Assembly: GCA_013215385.1 (NCBI GenBank)
Contig: JABSOY010000006.1
Location: forward strand, 1 to 64,000
From: Colwellia sp.
GTDB taxonomy: Bacteria > Pseudomonadota > Gammaproteobacteria > Enterobacterales > Alteromonadaceae
Length of the DNA stretch: 64,000 bases
Direction: 5' to 3'
Every line of letters begins with the position of its first letter. The stretch's first letter is position 1. A model generated the notes under the pieces. It made no database searches. It was not told the DNA's origin and worked only from the letters and a program-made list of their open reading frames with translations. The position numbers and the translations under genes are program-made. Below, in pieces: positions 34,524-47,959 of this stretch.

Positions 34524-35900
34524 ATGACCGAAGCATTATATAAAAAAGAAACGATTGCCGCGCAAGCCACTGCACCAGGTCGTGGGGGTGTAGGTATTAT
34601 TCGTATTTCTGGCCCTGAAGTTAAAAATGTCGCACTAGCAATTTTAGGGAGAATTCCTGAAATTAGAAAAGCCGAATACTTACCGTTTAATGACGCCAAC
34701 CAGCAAACATTAGACCAAGGTATTGCACTATTTTTTAAATCGCCACATTCATTTACTGGTGAAGATGTTCTAGAACTGCAAGGGCATGGCGGCCCTGTTA
34801 TATTAGATATGATATTAAAGGAGATATTAGCGCTTCCTAATGTAAGAATGGCGCAGCCAGGCGAGTTCAGTGAACAAGCTTTTATTAACGATAAATTAGA
34901 TCTAACCCAAGCTGAAGCCATAGCCGACTTAATCAATTCAAGTTCAGAGCAAGCGGCTCGATGCGCGTTACATTCGTTACAAGGCGACTTTTCAAAATTA
35001 GTAAATCAGCTAGTTGAAAGTACCATTCATCTACGCATGTATGTTGAAGCCGCTATTGACTTCCCTGAAGAAGAAATCGATTTTCTTGCCGATATAAAAA
35101 TAGTTAATGATCTTAAGAAGATCATTACGCAAGTTGAAGAAGTACAAAGCCAAGCTCATCAAGGCAGTATAATTCGTGAAGGTATGCGGGTTGTTATAGC
35201 TGGACGTCCCAATGCAGGTAAATCTAGCTTGTTGAATGCCCTAAGCGGTAGAGAAGCTGCAATTGTAACTGACATAGCAGGAACAACACGTGATGTGCTT
35301 ACAGAGCAAATTCATATTGATGGCATGCCACTTCATATTATAGATACTGCGGGTTTACGTGAAAGCAGGGATCAAGTTGAACAAATAGGTATTGAGCGTG
35401 CTTGGCAAGAAATTAATCAGGCTGATCGCGTATTACTAATGGTAGATGCGAGTGAAGATAATAATAAAGATCCACAGCTTTTATGGCCAGAATTCTTTGA
35501 CAAACTGCCCAAAAATATCGGCTTAACGGTAATACAAAACAAGGCCGATATTAAAACCGTACCAACAGGCTATTCAGAAAACAACAAGCTTCCTACGGTA
35601 ACTATTTCCGCGAAAACAGGCGATGGTATAACGGCTTTAAAAGAGCACTTAAAGAGTATTATGGGCTATCAAGGAAGCACTGAAGGTGGTTTTATGGCCA
35701 GAAGACGTCATTTAACAGCACTAGAAAAGGCTCATCACCATTTAATAATCGGTTTAGATCAACTGGAATCTTATGTCGCAGGTGAAATTCTTGCAGAAGA
35801 ATTACGCTTATGTCAGCAAGAACTCAATAAAATAACCGGTGAATTTACTAATGACGACTTATTAACTGAAATATTCTCGTCATTTTGTATTGGAAAATAG
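34524..35900 (+). CDS. mnmE: tRNA modification GTPase MnmE
   Basis: With MnmG it installs the 5-carboxymethylaminomethyl group on wobble uridine 34. The 458-residue protein has the N-terminal folate-binding domain ([15 protein letters not shown]), a central GTPase inserted in a helical domain ([34 protein letters not shown]) and the C-terminal FCIGK with the functional cysteine. The ribosome binding site TAAGGA is good. Its partner mnmG is just across oriC. Confidence 0.98.
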   Translation: MTEALYKKETIAAQATAPGRGGVGIIRISGPEVKNVALAILGRIPEIRKAEYLPFNDANQQTLDQGIALFFKSPHSFTGEDVLELQGHGGPVILDMILKEILALPNVRMAQPGEFSEQAFINDKLDLTQAEAIADLINSSSEQAARCALHSLQGDFSKLVNQLVESTIHLRMYVEAAIDFPEEEIDFLADIKIVNDLKKIITQVEEVQSQAHQGSIIREGMRVVIAGRPNAGKSSLLNALSGREAAIVTDIAGTTRDVLTEQIHIDGMPLHIIDTAGLRESRDQVEQIGIERAWQEINQADRVLLMVDASEDNNKDPQLLWPEFFDKLPKNIGLTVIQNKADIKTVPTGYSENNKLPTVTISAKTGDGITALKEHLKSIMGYQGSTEGGFMARRRHLTALEKAHHHLIIGLDQLESYVAGEILAEELRLCQQELNKITGEFTNDDLLTEIFSSFCIGK

Positions 35901-35939
35901 ACCCAAACAGATAAGTATTTATAGAAAATAAGGAACCAA

Positions 35940-36383
35940 ATGAGCTCTTTTCAAATTATTGTCGGCAGTATGTTAGGGGGAACAGAATATGTTGCTGAAG
36001 CCTGCGAAGAAACTTTATTAGCATTAAATCACCAAGTCACTGTTCATTTAAAGCCTAAATTTGAACAAATAAACAGCGAAAAACAAACATGGCTAATTTG
36101 TACCTCTACTCATGGCGCTGGAGACTTTCCTGACAATATTCAAAATTTCATTGAAGATCTTAAAATAAGCACTGTAGATCTATCCCCAGTTAAATTTATG
36201 ATCATAGGTGTTGGGGATTCTAACTACGATACATTCTGCAAAGCTGCTTTTGATATGGAAAAGGTTTTATTATCAATTGGTTGTAATGAAATAACACCTT
36301 TAAAAACCTTAGATATGAGAGAAGAAATAGATCCAGAGGATCTCGCTCAGCAATGGTTAATAACAAATAGTGATCTTTTATAA
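35940..36383 (+). CDS. mioC: Flavodoxin-like protein MioC
   Basis: The 147-residue short-chain flavodoxin has the FMN-binding patterns GSMLGGTEYVAEA, CTSTHGAGDFPDN and GVGDSNYDTFCKA. MioC is an electron-transfer flavodoxin linked to biotin synthase in Escherichia. It lies next to oriC, and its transcription runs straight into the origin, where in Escherichia it can affect initiation. Confidence 0.94.
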   Translation: MSSFQIIVGSMLGGTEYVAEACEETLLALNHQVTVHLKPKFEQINSEKQTWLICTSTHGAGDFPDNIQNFIEDLKISTVDLSPVKFMIIGVGDSNYDTFCKAAFDMEKVLLSIGCNEITPLKTLDMREEIDPEDLAQQWLITNSDLL

Positions 36384-36834
36384 CGATCTTACACATAACT
36401 TATCAACAAATTTATCCTATATATTTACGTACTGTGGATAACTCTGGGTAAAAGCTATTAATTTCTTATTATTATTCAGTGTATAGAAATTAACTTTATT
36501 TCACTTGTGGATAACTAGCCATTTTGATCATAGGTTTAAAGCCCTTTGATCAAAGATTGATCACAGTGTTATCATTCAATTAATTAACTGTTCTATATAA
36601 AGAAAAATGACTTATCAACAGAAAATAGCTTTACTAATAAGTAATAGTAATAAGATCTCTTTAAAGATCTTATATATTATAAGAAGGATCACACGCAGAT
36701 CTTTTTAGTGAATTGATCATTCCCCTCACCGCAAAAAAGCGCTAAAATACGTTCCCTAATTTTTGAATAACCATTTTTATAAAATGATTTATTCTCCAAA
36801 TATTTTTTAATAGTCAAACCAAGGTCTAAATTTT
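36384..36834. other. Chromosomal replication origin oriC
   Basis: The mioC-mnmG gap has two perfect DnaA boxes TTATCCACA on the minus strand (36433-36441 and 36506-36514) and two TTATCAACA boxes on the plus strand (36400-36408 and 36612-36620). Ten GATC sites lie between 36372 and 36718. On the mnmG side, three sequences starting GATCT (36654-36666, 36666-36678, 36698-36710) resemble the Escherichia 13-mers of the unwinding element. Order (mioC, boxes, AT-rich 13-mers, mnmG) matches Escherichia. Confidence 0.93.
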
Positions 36835-38724
36835 ATGTGGTATCAAGAATCTTATGACGTAATCGTTGTTGGTGGTGGTCATGCAGGAACTGAAGCATGT
36901 CTTGCAGCAGCACGTATGGGTTGTAAAACTTTATTGTTAACTCATAACATCGATACACTAGGACAAATGTCATGCAATCCTGCGATAGGCGGTATTGGTA
37001 AAGGCCATTTGGTTAAAGAAATTGATGCCTTGGGCGGATTAATGGCAACGGCTACCGACCATGCTGCCATTCAATTTAGAACATTGAACGCAAGCAAAGG
37101 GCCTGCTGTTAGGGCGACTAGAGCACAAGCAGATCGTATTTTGTATAAATCTTTTGTACGAAACTTTCTAGAAAACCAAGAAAATTTAACTATTTTCCAA
37201 CAACCTTGTGATGATCTTATTTTAGAGAATAATCAGGTTGTCGGTGTTTCTACACAAATGGGCTTAAAGTTTAAAGCTAAATCAGTGGTATTAACCGTAG
37301 GTACATTTTTAGCGGGTCAAATTCATATAGGTTTAAACAATTACCAAGGAGGGCGTGCTGGTGATCCTTCTAGTGAAAACTTAGCTAAAAGTTTACGTAA
37401 CATGCCATTTCGAATTGATCGTTTAAAAACAGGTACTCCACCTCGCTTAGATGCTAGAAGTTTAGACTTTTCACAAATGGAACCACAACCGGGTGATGAT
37501 CCTAGGCCTGTATTTTCATTTATGGGATCTAGAGATGATCATCCTGAGCAAGTTCCTTGTTATATCACGCATACAAATATTAATACCCACGATATTATTA
37601 GAAATGGCTTAGATAGATCTCCTATGTATACCGGTGTTATTGAGGGTATTGGACCTCGTTATTGTCCATCAATTGAAGATAAGATCACTCGTTTTGCAGA
37701 TAAAGATTCACATCAAATATTTGTTGAACCAGAAGGTTTAACCACTCATGAGATTTATCCGAACGGAATTTCTACAAGTTTGCCTTTTGACGTTCAAATG
37801 GATTTAGTGCGATCGATCAAAGGTTTTGAGAATGCTCATATTACCCGACCAGGTTATGCTATTGAATATGATTACTTTGATCCTCGCGATTTAAAACAAA
37901 CCTTAGAAAGTAAATTTGTTGAAAACTTATATTTTGCCGGACAAATTAACGGAACAACTGGCTATGAAGAAGCTGGAGCACAAGGCTTATTAGCCGCAAC
38001 AAACGCTGCTGCACGGGTGCAAGGAAAAGAAGCACTTAATTTAGGCAGAGATGAGGCTTATATAGGTGTTTTGGTTGATGATTTAGCGACCTTAGGTACC
38101 AAAGAACCTTATCGGATGTTTACCTCTCGTGCGGAATATCGTTTATTGTTACGTGAAGACAATGCCGATATAAGATTAACGGAAAAAGGTCATAAATTGG
38201 GCTTGGTTGATGAAAAACGCTGGCAAGCCTTTAATGAAAAAATGGAAATGGTTGAACTTGAACGTCAACGTTTAAAATCAACATGGATCCATAAAGATCA
38301 CCAGTCAGTAGATCAAATTAATTTATTACTTAAATCTGATCTTAGTCGAGAAAATAGTTTGGAAGATCTAGTACGGCGCCCTGAAGTACGTTACAAAGAT
38401 CTAATGAAAATAGAAGGCATAGGTCCAGCGATTGATAATAAACAAGCTGCTGAACAAATAGAAATTCAAATTAAATATGCCGGTTATATAGATAGACAGC
38501 TTGATGAGATAGAAAAAAAGAAACGTCATGAAAATACTTTAATTCCTCATGATTTTGATTTTACACAAATATCTGGTTTATCAAATGAAGTAGTTGCCAA
38601 GTTGAGTGATGCTCGTCCTGAAACTATTGGTAAGGCGTCGCGTATTTCAGGTATTACTCCTGCTGCAATTTCGTTATTATTAGTTTATTTAAAAAAACAT
38701 GGCTTATTACGTAAAACAGCTTAA
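36835..38724 (+). CDS. mnmG: tRNA uridine-5-carboxymethylaminomethyl modification enzyme MnmG
   Basis: The FAD-dependent partner of MnmE (GidA). The 629-residue protein has the dinucleotide loop [19 protein letters not shown] near residue 12, the [16 protein letters not shown] motif, KTGTPPRLD and [12 protein letters not shown]. Length equals that of Escherichia MnmG. It is the first gene rightward from oriC and leads mnmG-rsmG-parA-parB. Confidence 0.99.
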   Translation: MWYQESYDVIVVGGGHAGTEACLAAARMGCKTLLLTHNIDTLGQMSCNPAIGGIGKGHLVKEIDALGGLMATATDHAAIQFRTLNASKGPAVRATRAQADRILYKSFVRNFLENQENLTIFQQPCDDLILENNQVVGVSTQMGLKFKAKSVVLTVGTFLAGQIHIGLNNYQGGRAGDPSSENLAKSLRNMPFRIDRLKTGTPPRLDARSLDFSQMEPQPGDDPRPVFSFMGSRDDHPEQVPCYITHTNINTHDIIRNGLDRSPMYTGVIEGIGPRYCPSIEDKITRFADKDSHQIFVEPEGLTTHEIYPNGISTSLPFDVQMDLVRSIKGFENAHITRPGYAIEYDYFDPRDLKQTLESKFVENLYFAGQINGTTGYEEAGAQGLLAATNAAARVQGKEALNLGRDEAYIGVLVDDLATLGTKEPYRMFTSRAEYRLLLREDNADIRLTEKGHKLGLVDEKRWQAFNEKMEMVELERQRLKSTWIHKDHQSVDQINLLLKSDLSRENSLEDLVRRPEVRYKDLMKIEGIGPAIDNKQAAEQIEIQIKYAGYIDRQLDEIEKKKRHENTLIPHDFDFTQISGLSNEVVAKLSDARPETIGKASRISGITPAAISLLLVYLKKHGLLRKTA

Positions 38725-38751
38725 TTACATTATTTGAAACGTGAAAAATAG

Positions 38752-39387
38752 ATGACACTTAAAACCCAACTGACATTACTTGTTGATAAAAGCAAATTAA
38801 CGCTTAGTGAACAGCAGATAGACTTATTGATTCAATATGTTGAATTATTAAATAAATGGAATAAAGCTTATAACCTGACCGCTGTTCGTGATACTAGCGA
38901 AATGCTCGTTAAACATATCATGGATAGCTTAATGGTTGGCGAAGTACTAAAAGGACAATCTTTTATTGATGTCGGTACAGGGCCTGGATTACCAGGTATT
39001 CCATTAGCCATTTTATTCCCAGAAAAACGCTTTGTTTTACTCGATAGTTTAGGTAAAAGGATAACCTTTTTAAGACAAGTTGTTTTCCAATTAAAACTTG
39101 AAAATGTTACGCCTGTTTTATCAAGAGTTGAAAAATACCAGCCAGAAACCTTATTTGACGGTGTATTAAGTCGGGCATTTGCATCACTTGAAGATATGGT
39201 CAATTGGTGTCAACATCTAATCGCGGATGAAAGTGGTCGTTTTTTTGCGCTAAAAGGTCAATTTCCCCGCGAAGAAATAGAACAATTACCAGAACATATA
39301 AAGTTTGTAGACAGTAGCGAAATAATCGTGCCTAATTTGCAGGGTGAGCGTCATGTCATTGAACTTAAAAAAATAATAAAAAATTAA
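38752..39387 (+). CDS. rsmG: 16S rRNA (guanine-527-N7)-methyltransferase
   Basis: The 211-residue GidB protein methylates G527 of 16S rRNA; loss gives low-level streptomycin resistance in other bacteria. Motifs are [18 protein letters not shown] and the SAM loop [16 protein letters not shown]. It lies 27 bp after mnmG and 17 bp before parA. Confidence 0.97.
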   Translation: MTLKTQLTLLVDKSKLTLSEQQIDLLIQYVELLNKWNKAYNLTAVRDTSEMLVKHIMDSLMVGEVLKGQSFIDVGTGPGLPGIPLAILFPEKRFVLLDSLGKRITFLRQVVFQLKLENVTPVLSRVEKYQPETLFDGVLSRAFASLEDMVNWCQHLIADESGRFFALKGQFPREEIEQLPEHIKFVDSSEIIVPNLQGERHVIELKKIIKN

Positions 39388-39404
39388 ATACTTTCGAGGT
39401 TATT

Positions 39405-40232
39405 GTGGGAAAAATAATTGCGGTTGCTAACCAAAAAGGTGGGGTTGGCAAAACGACAACATCAGTTAATTTAGCTGCCTCATTAGCAGCAACAAAACGA
39501 AAAGTATTATTAATTGACTTAGATCCTCAAGGCAACGCCACTATGGCTAGTGGTATTGATAAATACAAAGTACACGCCACAAGTTATGAATTACTCGTTG
39601 AAGAAAAACCATTTGATGAAGTTATTTGTAAAGAAACTTCAGGTCTATATGATTTAATTGCCGCAAATACCGATGTTACCGCCGCAGAAATTAAATTGAT
39701 GCAAGTATATTCCCGTGAGCAACGTTTAAAAAATGCATTAACTCCAATACGTAATAATTACGATTACATTATTATTGACTGCCCTCCTTCATTAAATATG
39801 CTTACGGTTAATGCAATGACGGCGGCCGACTCAGTTTTAGTCCCCATGCAATGTGAATATTATGCATTGGAAGGATTAACGGCATTAATGGATACGGTTT
39901 CACAATTAACAGCGGTAGTGAATGATAAATTACACATAGAAGGTATTTTACGGACTATGTATGACCCACGAAACCGATTAGCAAATGATGTTTCTGAGCA
40001 ATTAAAACGTCATTTTGGTGACAAAGTTTATCGTACGGTTATCCCACGTAATGTCCGTTTGGCTGAAGCGCCTAGTTTTGGCGCGCCTGTTATGTATTAT
40101 GATAAGTCATCTACCGGTGCAAAAGCCTATTTAGCACTTGCCGGTGAAATATTACGTAAAGCCGAACAAGAAAAAACACAGTTAAATAAATCGATAACAC
40201 CGAAGGAAAATTATGAGTCCAGCAAAACGTAG
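39405..40232 (+). CDS. parA: Chromosome-partitioning ATPase ParA (Soj)
   Basis: The 275-residue deviant Walker ATPase has VANQKGGVGKTTTSVNLAA (signature lysine before the P-loop), DLDPQGNATM and DCPPSLNMLTVNA. It forms ATP-dependent gradients on the nucleoid that move ParB-parS complexes. The start is GTG with GAGG upstream. Its last 20 bp overlap parB, so the two are coupled. Confidence 0.97.
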   Translation: MGKIIAVANQKGGVGKTTTSVNLAASLAATKRKVLLIDLDPQGNATMASGIDKYKVHATSYELLVEEKPFDEVICKETSGLYDLIAANTDVTAAEIKLMQVYSREQRLKNALTPIRNNYDYIIIDCPPSLNMLTVNAMTAADSVLVPMQCEYYALEGLTALMDTVSQLTAVVNDKLHIEGILRTMYDPRNRLANDVSEQLKRHFGDKVYRTVIPRNVRLAEAPSFGAPVMYYDKSSTGAKAYLALAGEILRKAEQEKTQLNKSITPKENYESSKT

Positions 40233-41100
40233 AGGCCTAGGTCGTGGTCTTGATGCATTATTAACATCAAGCCCTAATATAATGGCTGATGTGGCTCAGA
40301 GTAATTTAACTTCTGCAGATGACAGTGAATTACAGTATTTGCCTATTGAGCAATTGCAACAAGGTAAGTACCAACCGCGTAAAGATATGTCAGTTGAAGC
40401 ACTAGATGATTTGTCAAATTCTATTCGTTCACAAGGTATTCTTCAACCTATTATCGTTCGAAATGTCAGTGAAAATAACTATGAAATAATAGCAGGTGAA
40501 CGTCGATGGCGTGCTGCTCAGTTAGCGGAAATAGATAAAGTACCCTGTTTAATTAAAAATGTAGAAGACGAAGCTGCAATTGCCATTGCTTTGATCGAAA
40601 ATATACAACGTGAAGATCTTAATGCTATGGAAGAAGCTATTGCATTAGAGCGCTTATTAACTGAATTTGAACTAACACATCAAGAAGTGGCTGATGCTGT
40701 TGGTAAATCTCGTACAGCGGTGTCAAATTTATTACGTTTAAATAAATTGAATGAGGATGTTAAAACATTACTCGAACACGGCGATATTGAGATGGGTCAT
40801 GCGCGTGCGTTATTAGCATTAGAAGATGATTTACAAAGTAATACCGCAAGAACGGTAGTTGCCAAAGATCTAACAGTACGTGAAACAGAAGCATTAATTA
40901 AAAAAGCACAAGCACCTGAAAAAGTTATTGAAGAAAAAATTAAAGACCCTGATACTAAAAATTTAGAACAAAACTTATCCGAAAAATTTGGTTCTCAAGT
41001 TACAATTGTCCACAACAAAAAAGGCAAAGGAAAACTGGTAATATCGTATACCAATCTAGAAGAGCTAGACGGAATAGTAGCTCGCTTCCGTTCTTTTTAG
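40213..41100 (+). CDS. parB: Chromosome-partitioning protein ParB
   Basis: The 295-residue protein has the KRRGLGRGLDALL start that contacts ParA, the CTP-binding region with GERRWRAAQLA and ENIQREDLNAMEEA, and a helix-turn-helix (THQEVADAVGKSRTAVSNLL) that reads parS. A C-terminal dimerisation segment follows. Its targets in this window are the two parS palindromes in recF, about 12 kb to the left. Confidence 0.97.
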   Translation: MSPAKRRGLGRGLDALLTSSPNIMADVAQSNLTSADDSELQYLPIEQLQQGKYQPRKDMSVEALDDLSNSIRSQGILQPIIVRNVSENNYEIIAGERRWRAAQLAEIDKVPCLIKNVEDEAAIAIALIENIQREDLNAMEEAIALERLLTEFELTHQEVADAVGKSRTAVSNLLRLNKLNEDVKTLLEHGDIEMGHARALLALEDDLQSNTARTVVAKDLTVRETEALIKKAQAPEKVIEEKIKDPDTKNLEQNLSEKFGSQVTIVHNKKGKGKLVISYTNLEELDGIVARFRSF

Positions 41101-41132
41101 CCCAAGCCAACATTTTATCCAATCTTTAGCAC

Positions 41133-41160
41133 AAAAGTAGGGCGTCAACTGCCCTATTTT
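41133..41160 (+). terminator. Probable terminator after parB
   Basis: TAGGGC (41138-41143) and GCCCTA (41151-41156) form a short stem with A-rich and T-rich flanks, 38 bp past the parB stop. Shorter than the other terminators here. Confidence 0.6.
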
Positions 41161-41161
41161 G

Positions 41162-41189
41162 TTGCAATAACAGCATAAATCAGTATACT
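41162..41189 (+). promoter_or_regulatory. Candidate promoter of the atp operon
   Basis: TTGCAA (41162-41167), a 16-bp spacer and TATACT (41184-41189), 124 bp upstream of atpI. It is the best sigma-70 match between the parB terminator and atpI. Confidence 0.5.
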
Positions 41190-41312
41190 TGCGCTGACTT
41201 TTTAGAGTTAAAGTTTTTACTTTAGTTTTCAAATCGTTTATTTACTTAATAAATAAAAATAAAGTCTGATAATTACGAATTATTTCGTTGAAATGATAAC
41301 TTGGAGCAATAA

Positions 41313-41711
41313 ATGAGCTTAGTTAGGCAAAACTCATTAGTTAAACCAGGACGAAAGTTCGCTTATCAACAAATTGGCTTAACAATACTAGTTGTATTTA
41401 TTCTTACTTTAGTAACATATTTTTATTGGGGATTAACTCACGCTAAATCGGTATTAACTGGTGGTGCTATTGGTGTAATCCCTAATTTTATATTTGCCTA
41501 TAAAGCATTTAGATTTGCTGGGGCTAAATCGTCAAAATTGGTTGTTGAATCCTTTTTTAGCGGTGTAAAATTAAAAATGGTAGTAACCGCGTTGTTATTT
41601 TCCTTGGCATTTAAGTTTTTAGTTATTTTGCCTTTACCATTTTTTGGAATGTTTTGTTTAGTCATGGCCATGCCATTACTAACACCATTTATTTTGAAAC
41701 ATCAGCATTAA
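41313..41711 (+). CDS. atpI: ATP synthase subunit I (assembly factor)
   Basis: The 132-residue protein has four hydrophobic segments and the conserved GGAIGVIPNFIFAYKAF stretch of AtpI. AtpI helps assemble the c-ring and is not part of the finished enzyme. It heads the operon, 59 bp before atpB, with TTGGAG as ribosome binding site. Confidence 0.92.
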   Translation: MSLVRQNSLVKPGRKFAYQQIGLTILVVFILTLVTYFYWGLTHAKSVLTGGAIGVIPNFIFAYKAFRFAGAKSSKLVVESFFSGVKLKMVVTALLFSLAFKFLVILPLPFFGMFCLVMAMPLLTPFILKHQH

Positions 41712-41731
41712 ATTTAGTGCTGCTGATATAA

Positions 41732-42601
<870 letters not shown>

Positions 42602-42605
42602 ATTT

Positions 42606-42909
<304 letters not shown>

Positions 42910-42968
42910 TTCTTAACTAGCTAAGTTTAAGTCTTTTTTAAAACGAATAACTAAGAGGAGGTACACAA

Positions 42969-43439
42969 ATGAATATTAATGCCACGCTTATTGGTGAATT
43001 AATCGCATTTGTCGTATTTGTAATTTTCTGCATGAAGTTTGTATGGCCACCTATCATGGGTGCCATCGAAGCTCGCCAAGCAATTATTGCTGACGGACTC
43101 GCTGCTTCTGACCGTGCTGCTAAAGATCTTGAGCTTGCTCAAGCTAAAGCGACGGAACAACTTAAAGATGCGAAATCACAAGCGGCTAGTATTATTGAAG
43201 CTGCAAAAAAACGTGAAGCGCAAATTGTTGCAGAAGCTGCAGGAAAAGCTGAAACCGAAAAAGCTAAGATTTTAGCTTCTGGTCATGCTGAAATAGAAAC
43301 AGAACGCAACCAAGCTCGCGAAGAACTACGTCAACAAGTCGTTGTTTTAGCTATTGCTGGTGCCGAGAAAATTCTTGAGCGTTCAATCGATGCCGCAGTA
43401 CATAGCGACATTTTAGATAAACTTGTAGCTGAACTTTAA
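42969..43439 (+). CDS. atpF: ATP synthase Fo subunit b
   Basis: The peripheral stalk subunit, 156 residues, the same length as in Escherichia. One N-terminal transmembrane helix (residues about 6-26) leads into a long charged, alanine-rich helix that dimerises. A very strong ribosome binding site (GAGGAGG) precedes it. Confidence 0.97.
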   Translation: MNINATLIGELIAFVVFVIFCMKFVWPPIMGAIEARQAIIADGLAASDRAAKDLELAQAKATEQLKDAKSQAASIIEAAKKREAQIVAEAAGKAETEKAKILASGHAEIETERNQAREELRQQVVVLAIAGAEKILERSIDAAVHSDILDKLVAEL

Positions 43440-43453
43440 GAGGGGAATGAGCT

Positions 43454-43987
43454 ATGTCTGAATTGACAACCGTCGCTCGTCCCTACGCTAAAGCAGCGTT
43501 CGATTTTGCTGTTGAAGCTGATGCGATAGATAACTGGTTAGAAATGCTAGTTTTCGCTGCAGAAGTTTCAAAAGATGACACTATGAAAGGTTTCCTTTCT
43601 GGTGGTGCATCGGTTGTACAAGCACAAGACCTTTTTTTAAAAGTCTGTGGTGAACAACTTAACAGTGAAGGCCAAAATTTTATTAAAATTATGGCCGAGA
43701 ATGAACGCCTGTCGGTGTTACCACAAGTTGTTACTCAATTTGGCGAATTAAAAGCTGATTATGAGAAAACAGTTTTGGTCGATGTTACCTCTGCAGTTGA
43801 ATTAACTGCGGATAAACTAACATCAATAAGCACCGCGCTTGAAAAGCGTTTGGATCGTAAAGTAAAGCTCAATTGTAAAGTTGATGCGAGTATTATGTCT
43901 GGTCTGGTGATTAAAGCCGGCGACATGGTTATCGATGGTTCAGTGAGAAATCAACTGAATCGTTTAGCAACAGCAATGCAATCATAG
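43454..43987 (+). CDS. atpH: ATP synthase F1 subunit delta
   Basis: The 177-residue delta subunit links the b stalk to the top of the F1 hexamer. Typical sequence is TTVARPYAKAAFDFA at the start and MVIDGSVRNQLNRLATAM at the end. It follows atpF by 14 bp and precedes atpA by 25 bp. Confidence 0.97.
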   Translation: MSELTTVARPYAKAAFDFAVEADAIDNWLEMLVFAAEVSKDDTMKGFLSGGASVVQAQDLFLKVCGEQLNSEGQNFIKIMAENERLSVLPQVVTQFGELKADYEKTVLVDVTSAVELTADKLTSISTALEKRLDRKVKLNCKVDASIMSGLVIKAGDMVIDGSVRNQLNRLATAMQS

Positions 43988-44012
43988 CAATTAAGAGATA
44001 AGGGAACAGAGC

Positions 44013-45554
44013 ATGCAACTGAATTCCACTGAAATCGCTGAACTGATCAAGAAAAGAATTGAACAGTTTAGTGTTGTCAGCGAAGCTCGTAATGAAGGTA
44101 CTATCGTTTCTGTAACAGATGGTATTATTCGCATCCATGGTCTTGCAGATGTAATGCAAGGCGAGATGATCGAACTTCCTGGTAGCCGTTTTGCTATCGC
44201 ATTAAACCTTGATCGTGATTCGGTCGGTGCGGTAGTTATGGGTCCATATGCTGATTTAGCAGAAGGCGATAAAGTTAAAGGTACTGGCCGTATATTGGAA
44301 GTACCTGTAGGACGTGGTTTATTAGGCCGCGTTGTCAACACTCTAGGTGAGCCTATTGATGGTAAAGGAACAATCGAAAACGATGGTTTCTCTCCTGTTG
44401 AAGTAGTAGCACCGGGTGTAATCGAACGTAAGTCTGTTGACCAACCAGTACAAACGGGTATTAAGTCTATTGACTCAATGATCCCAATTGGCCGTGGTCA
44501 ACGTGAATTGATCATTGGTGACCGTCAAATCGGTAAGTCTGCAATTGCGCTAGATGCCATCATCAATCAAAAAGATACCGGTATTAAATGTATCTACGTA
44601 GCAATTGGCCAAAAGGCATCAACAGTTTCTAACGTAGTACGTAAGCTAGAAGAACATGGCGCTTTATCAAACACTATTGTGGTTGTAGCCTCAGCTTCTG
44701 AAGCCGCTGCATTACAATACTTAGCACCATACGCTGGTTGTTCTATGGGTGAATACTTCCGTGACCGCGGTGAAGATGCGTTGATCGTATATGATGATTT
44801 GTCTAAGCAAGCAGTTGCTTACCGTCAAATTTCATTACTACTTCGTCGTCCGCCAGGTCGTGAAGCATACCCAGGTGACGTATTCTACCTTCATAGTCGT
44901 TTATTAGAACGTGCTGCTCGTGTAAACGAAGCGTATGTTGAAAAATTCACTAATGGTGAAGTGAAAGGTAAAACTGGTTCTTTAACCGCATTACCTATTA
45001 TCGAAACACAAGCGGGCGATGTATCTGCATTCGTACCGACTAACGTAATTTCGATAACCGATGGTCAAATTTTCTTAGAAGCTGATTTGTTCAACTCAGG
45101 TATCCGTCCGGCAGTTAATGCTGGTTTATCGGTATCTCGTGTTGGTGGTGCAGCGCAAACTAAGATCATCAAGAAATTAGGTGGTGGTATTCGTTTAGCA
45201 CTTGCTCAATACCGTGAATTAGCAGCATTTGCACAGTTCGCATCTGATTTAGATGAGGCAACTCGTGCTCAATTAGAACATGGTCAACGTGTTACTGAAT
45301 TGATGAAGCAAAACCAATACAGCCCGTTATCAGTTGCTGAAACAGCCGTATCGTTATTTGCTGCGGAAAAAGGTTATTTAACTGATGTCGCGTTAAACAA
45401 AATCTGTGATTTTGAAGCGGCATTACATACCTTTATCAACAACGATAGCGCTGAGTTGATGGCTAAAATCAACGAAACTGGTGCATACGATAAAGAAATC
45501 GAAGCAGGTTTAAATGCGGCACTTGAGAAATTCAAGTCAACGCAAACTTGGTAA
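44013..45554 (+). CDS. atpA: ATP synthase F1 subunit alpha
   Basis: The non-catalytic nucleotide-binding subunit, 513 residues, the same as in Escherichia. It has the P-loop [11 protein letters not shown], the arginine-finger region SISDGQIF-like [10 protein letters not shown], and [17 protein letters not shown]. The N-terminal helix ([12 protein letters not shown]) binds delta. Confidence 0.99.
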   Translation: MQLNSTEIAELIKKRIEQFSVVSEARNEGTIVSVTDGIIRIHGLADVMQGEMIELPGSRFAIALNLDRDSVGAVVMGPYADLAEGDKVKGTGRILEVPVGRGLLGRVVNTLGEPIDGKGTIENDGFSPVEVVAPGVIERKSVDQPVQTGIKSIDSMIPIGRGQRELIIGDRQIGKSAIALDAIINQKDTGIKCIYVAIGQKASTVSNVVRKLEEHGALSNTIVVVASASEAAALQYLAPYAGCSMGEYFRDRGEDALIVYDDLSKQAVAYRQISLLLRRPPGREAYPGDVFYLHSRLLERAARVNEAYVEKFTNGEVKGKTGSLTALPIIETQAGDVSAFVPTNVISITDGQIFLEADLFNSGIRPAVNAGLSVSRVGGAAQTKIIKKLGGGIRLALAQYRELAAFAQFASDLDEATRAQLEHGQRVTELMKQNQYSPLSVAETAVSLFAAEKGYLTDVALNKICDFEAALHTFINNDSAELMAKINETGAYDKEIEAGLNAALEKFKSTQTW

Positions 45555-45592
45555 GAACTTTTTATTCATAAGTAAAGTTTCGGAGATAAGTC

Positions 45593-46453
45593 ATGGCCGG
45601 TGGTAAAGAGATAAAATCTAAGATCGCGAGTGTTAAAAACACTCAGAAGATCACTAGTGCTATGGAAATGGTTGCAGCTAGCAAAATGCGCAAAGCGCAG
45701 GAAGGCATGGCTGCTTCTCGTCCATACGCTGAGAATATACGAAACGTGATCGGTCATATCGCGCTTGGTAATTTAGAGTTCCGCCATCCTTATTTGGAAG
45801 AGCGTGAAGTCAAGCGTGTTGGTTATATTGTTATATCAACAGACCGTGGTTTGTGTGGTGGTTTAAACATTAACTCGTTTAAACAAGTGTTGGCAGATGC
45901 TGCCAAATGGCAAGAGCAAGAATGTGAAGTTGATTTCGCTGTAGTGGGTTCTAAAGCTACGTCGTTCTTCAACAACATGGGCGCTAATGTTATCGCACAG
46001 GTTTCTGGTTTAGGTGACAGACCTTCAATTACTGATTTAGTCGGTAGTGTGAAAGTGATGTTAGATGCCTATGATAATGGTGACATTGACAGACTTTTTA
46101 TTGTTTACAATAAGTTTGTTAATACCATGACACAAACGCCAACAATCGATCAACTTTTACCGTTACCTAAGTCAGACGATGAAGAAATTAAACATCGTTG
46201 GGATTACATCTACGAACCTGACGCACAAGCATTGCTTGAGCAGTTATTAGTTCGTTATGTTGAATCTCAAGTATATCAAGGCGTGGTTGAAAACCAAGCC
46301 TGTGAACAAGCCGCTCGTATGGTTGCAATGAAATCTGCAACTGATAACGCGGGTGACTTGATCGATGATTTACAATTGGTATACAACAAAGCGCGTCAAG
46401 CAAGTATTACTCAAGAATTGGGTGAAATTGTTGCTGGTGCATCTGCTGTATAA
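45593..46453 (+). CDS. atpG: ATP synthase F1 subunit gamma
   Basis: The central rotor shaft, 286 residues. It begins [20 protein letters not shown] and ends with a long helix ([19 protein letters not shown]), both diagnostic coiled-coil termini. The [11 protein letters not shown] motif is conserved. A good GGAG ribosome binding site is present. Confidence 0.98.
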   Translation: MAGGKEIKSKIASVKNTQKITSAMEMVAASKMRKAQEGMAASRPYAENIRNVIGHIALGNLEFRHPYLEEREVKRVGYIVISTDRGLCGGLNINSFKQVLADAAKWQEQECEVDFAVVGSKATSFFNNMGANVIAQVSGLGDRPSITDLVGSVKVMLDAYDNGDIDRLFIVYNKFVNTMTQTPTIDQLLPLPKSDDEEIKHRWDYIYEPDAQALLEQLLVRYVESQVYQGVVENQACEQAARMVAMKSATDNAGDLIDDLQLVYNKARQASITQELGEIVAGASAV

Positions 46454-46489
46454 CGGTAAAAGATTAGTTTTCGTTAAATTTAAATTTGA

Positions 46490-47884
<1,395 letters not shown>

Positions 47885-47892
47885 TTTGCTTG

Positions 47893-47942
47893 GAAGTGTT
47901 AGTTTAGACATTTACTCGGTAAATTTACTAAGCTAATACTTC
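47893..47942 (+). promoter_or_regulatory. Long hairpin between atpD and atpC
   Basis: The arms 47893-47907 and 47928-47942 pair over 15 bp with two G-U wobbles. Inside them TTTAC/GTAAA forms a further 5-bp stem with a three-base loop. The structure ends 8 bases before the strong TAGGAGG ribosome binding site of atpC. No T-run follows, so it is not a standard terminator. Confidence 0.7.
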
Positions 47943-47959
47943 TACTTTAGGAGGTCAAA

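Noticed and set aside
38727-38750. parS-like GAAACGTGAAAA in the mnmG-rsmG gap
   Set aside because: Not palindromic and several mismatches from TGTTTCACGTGAAACA.
40872-40887. Possible third parS in parB (ACGTGAAACA)
   Set aside because: Only the right half of the palindrome matches; the left half has four mismatches.
43039-43275. 78-codon lysine/leucine-rich frame within atpF
   Set aside because: Out-of-frame reading of the atpF coiled coil; low-complexity composition and no ribosome binding site.
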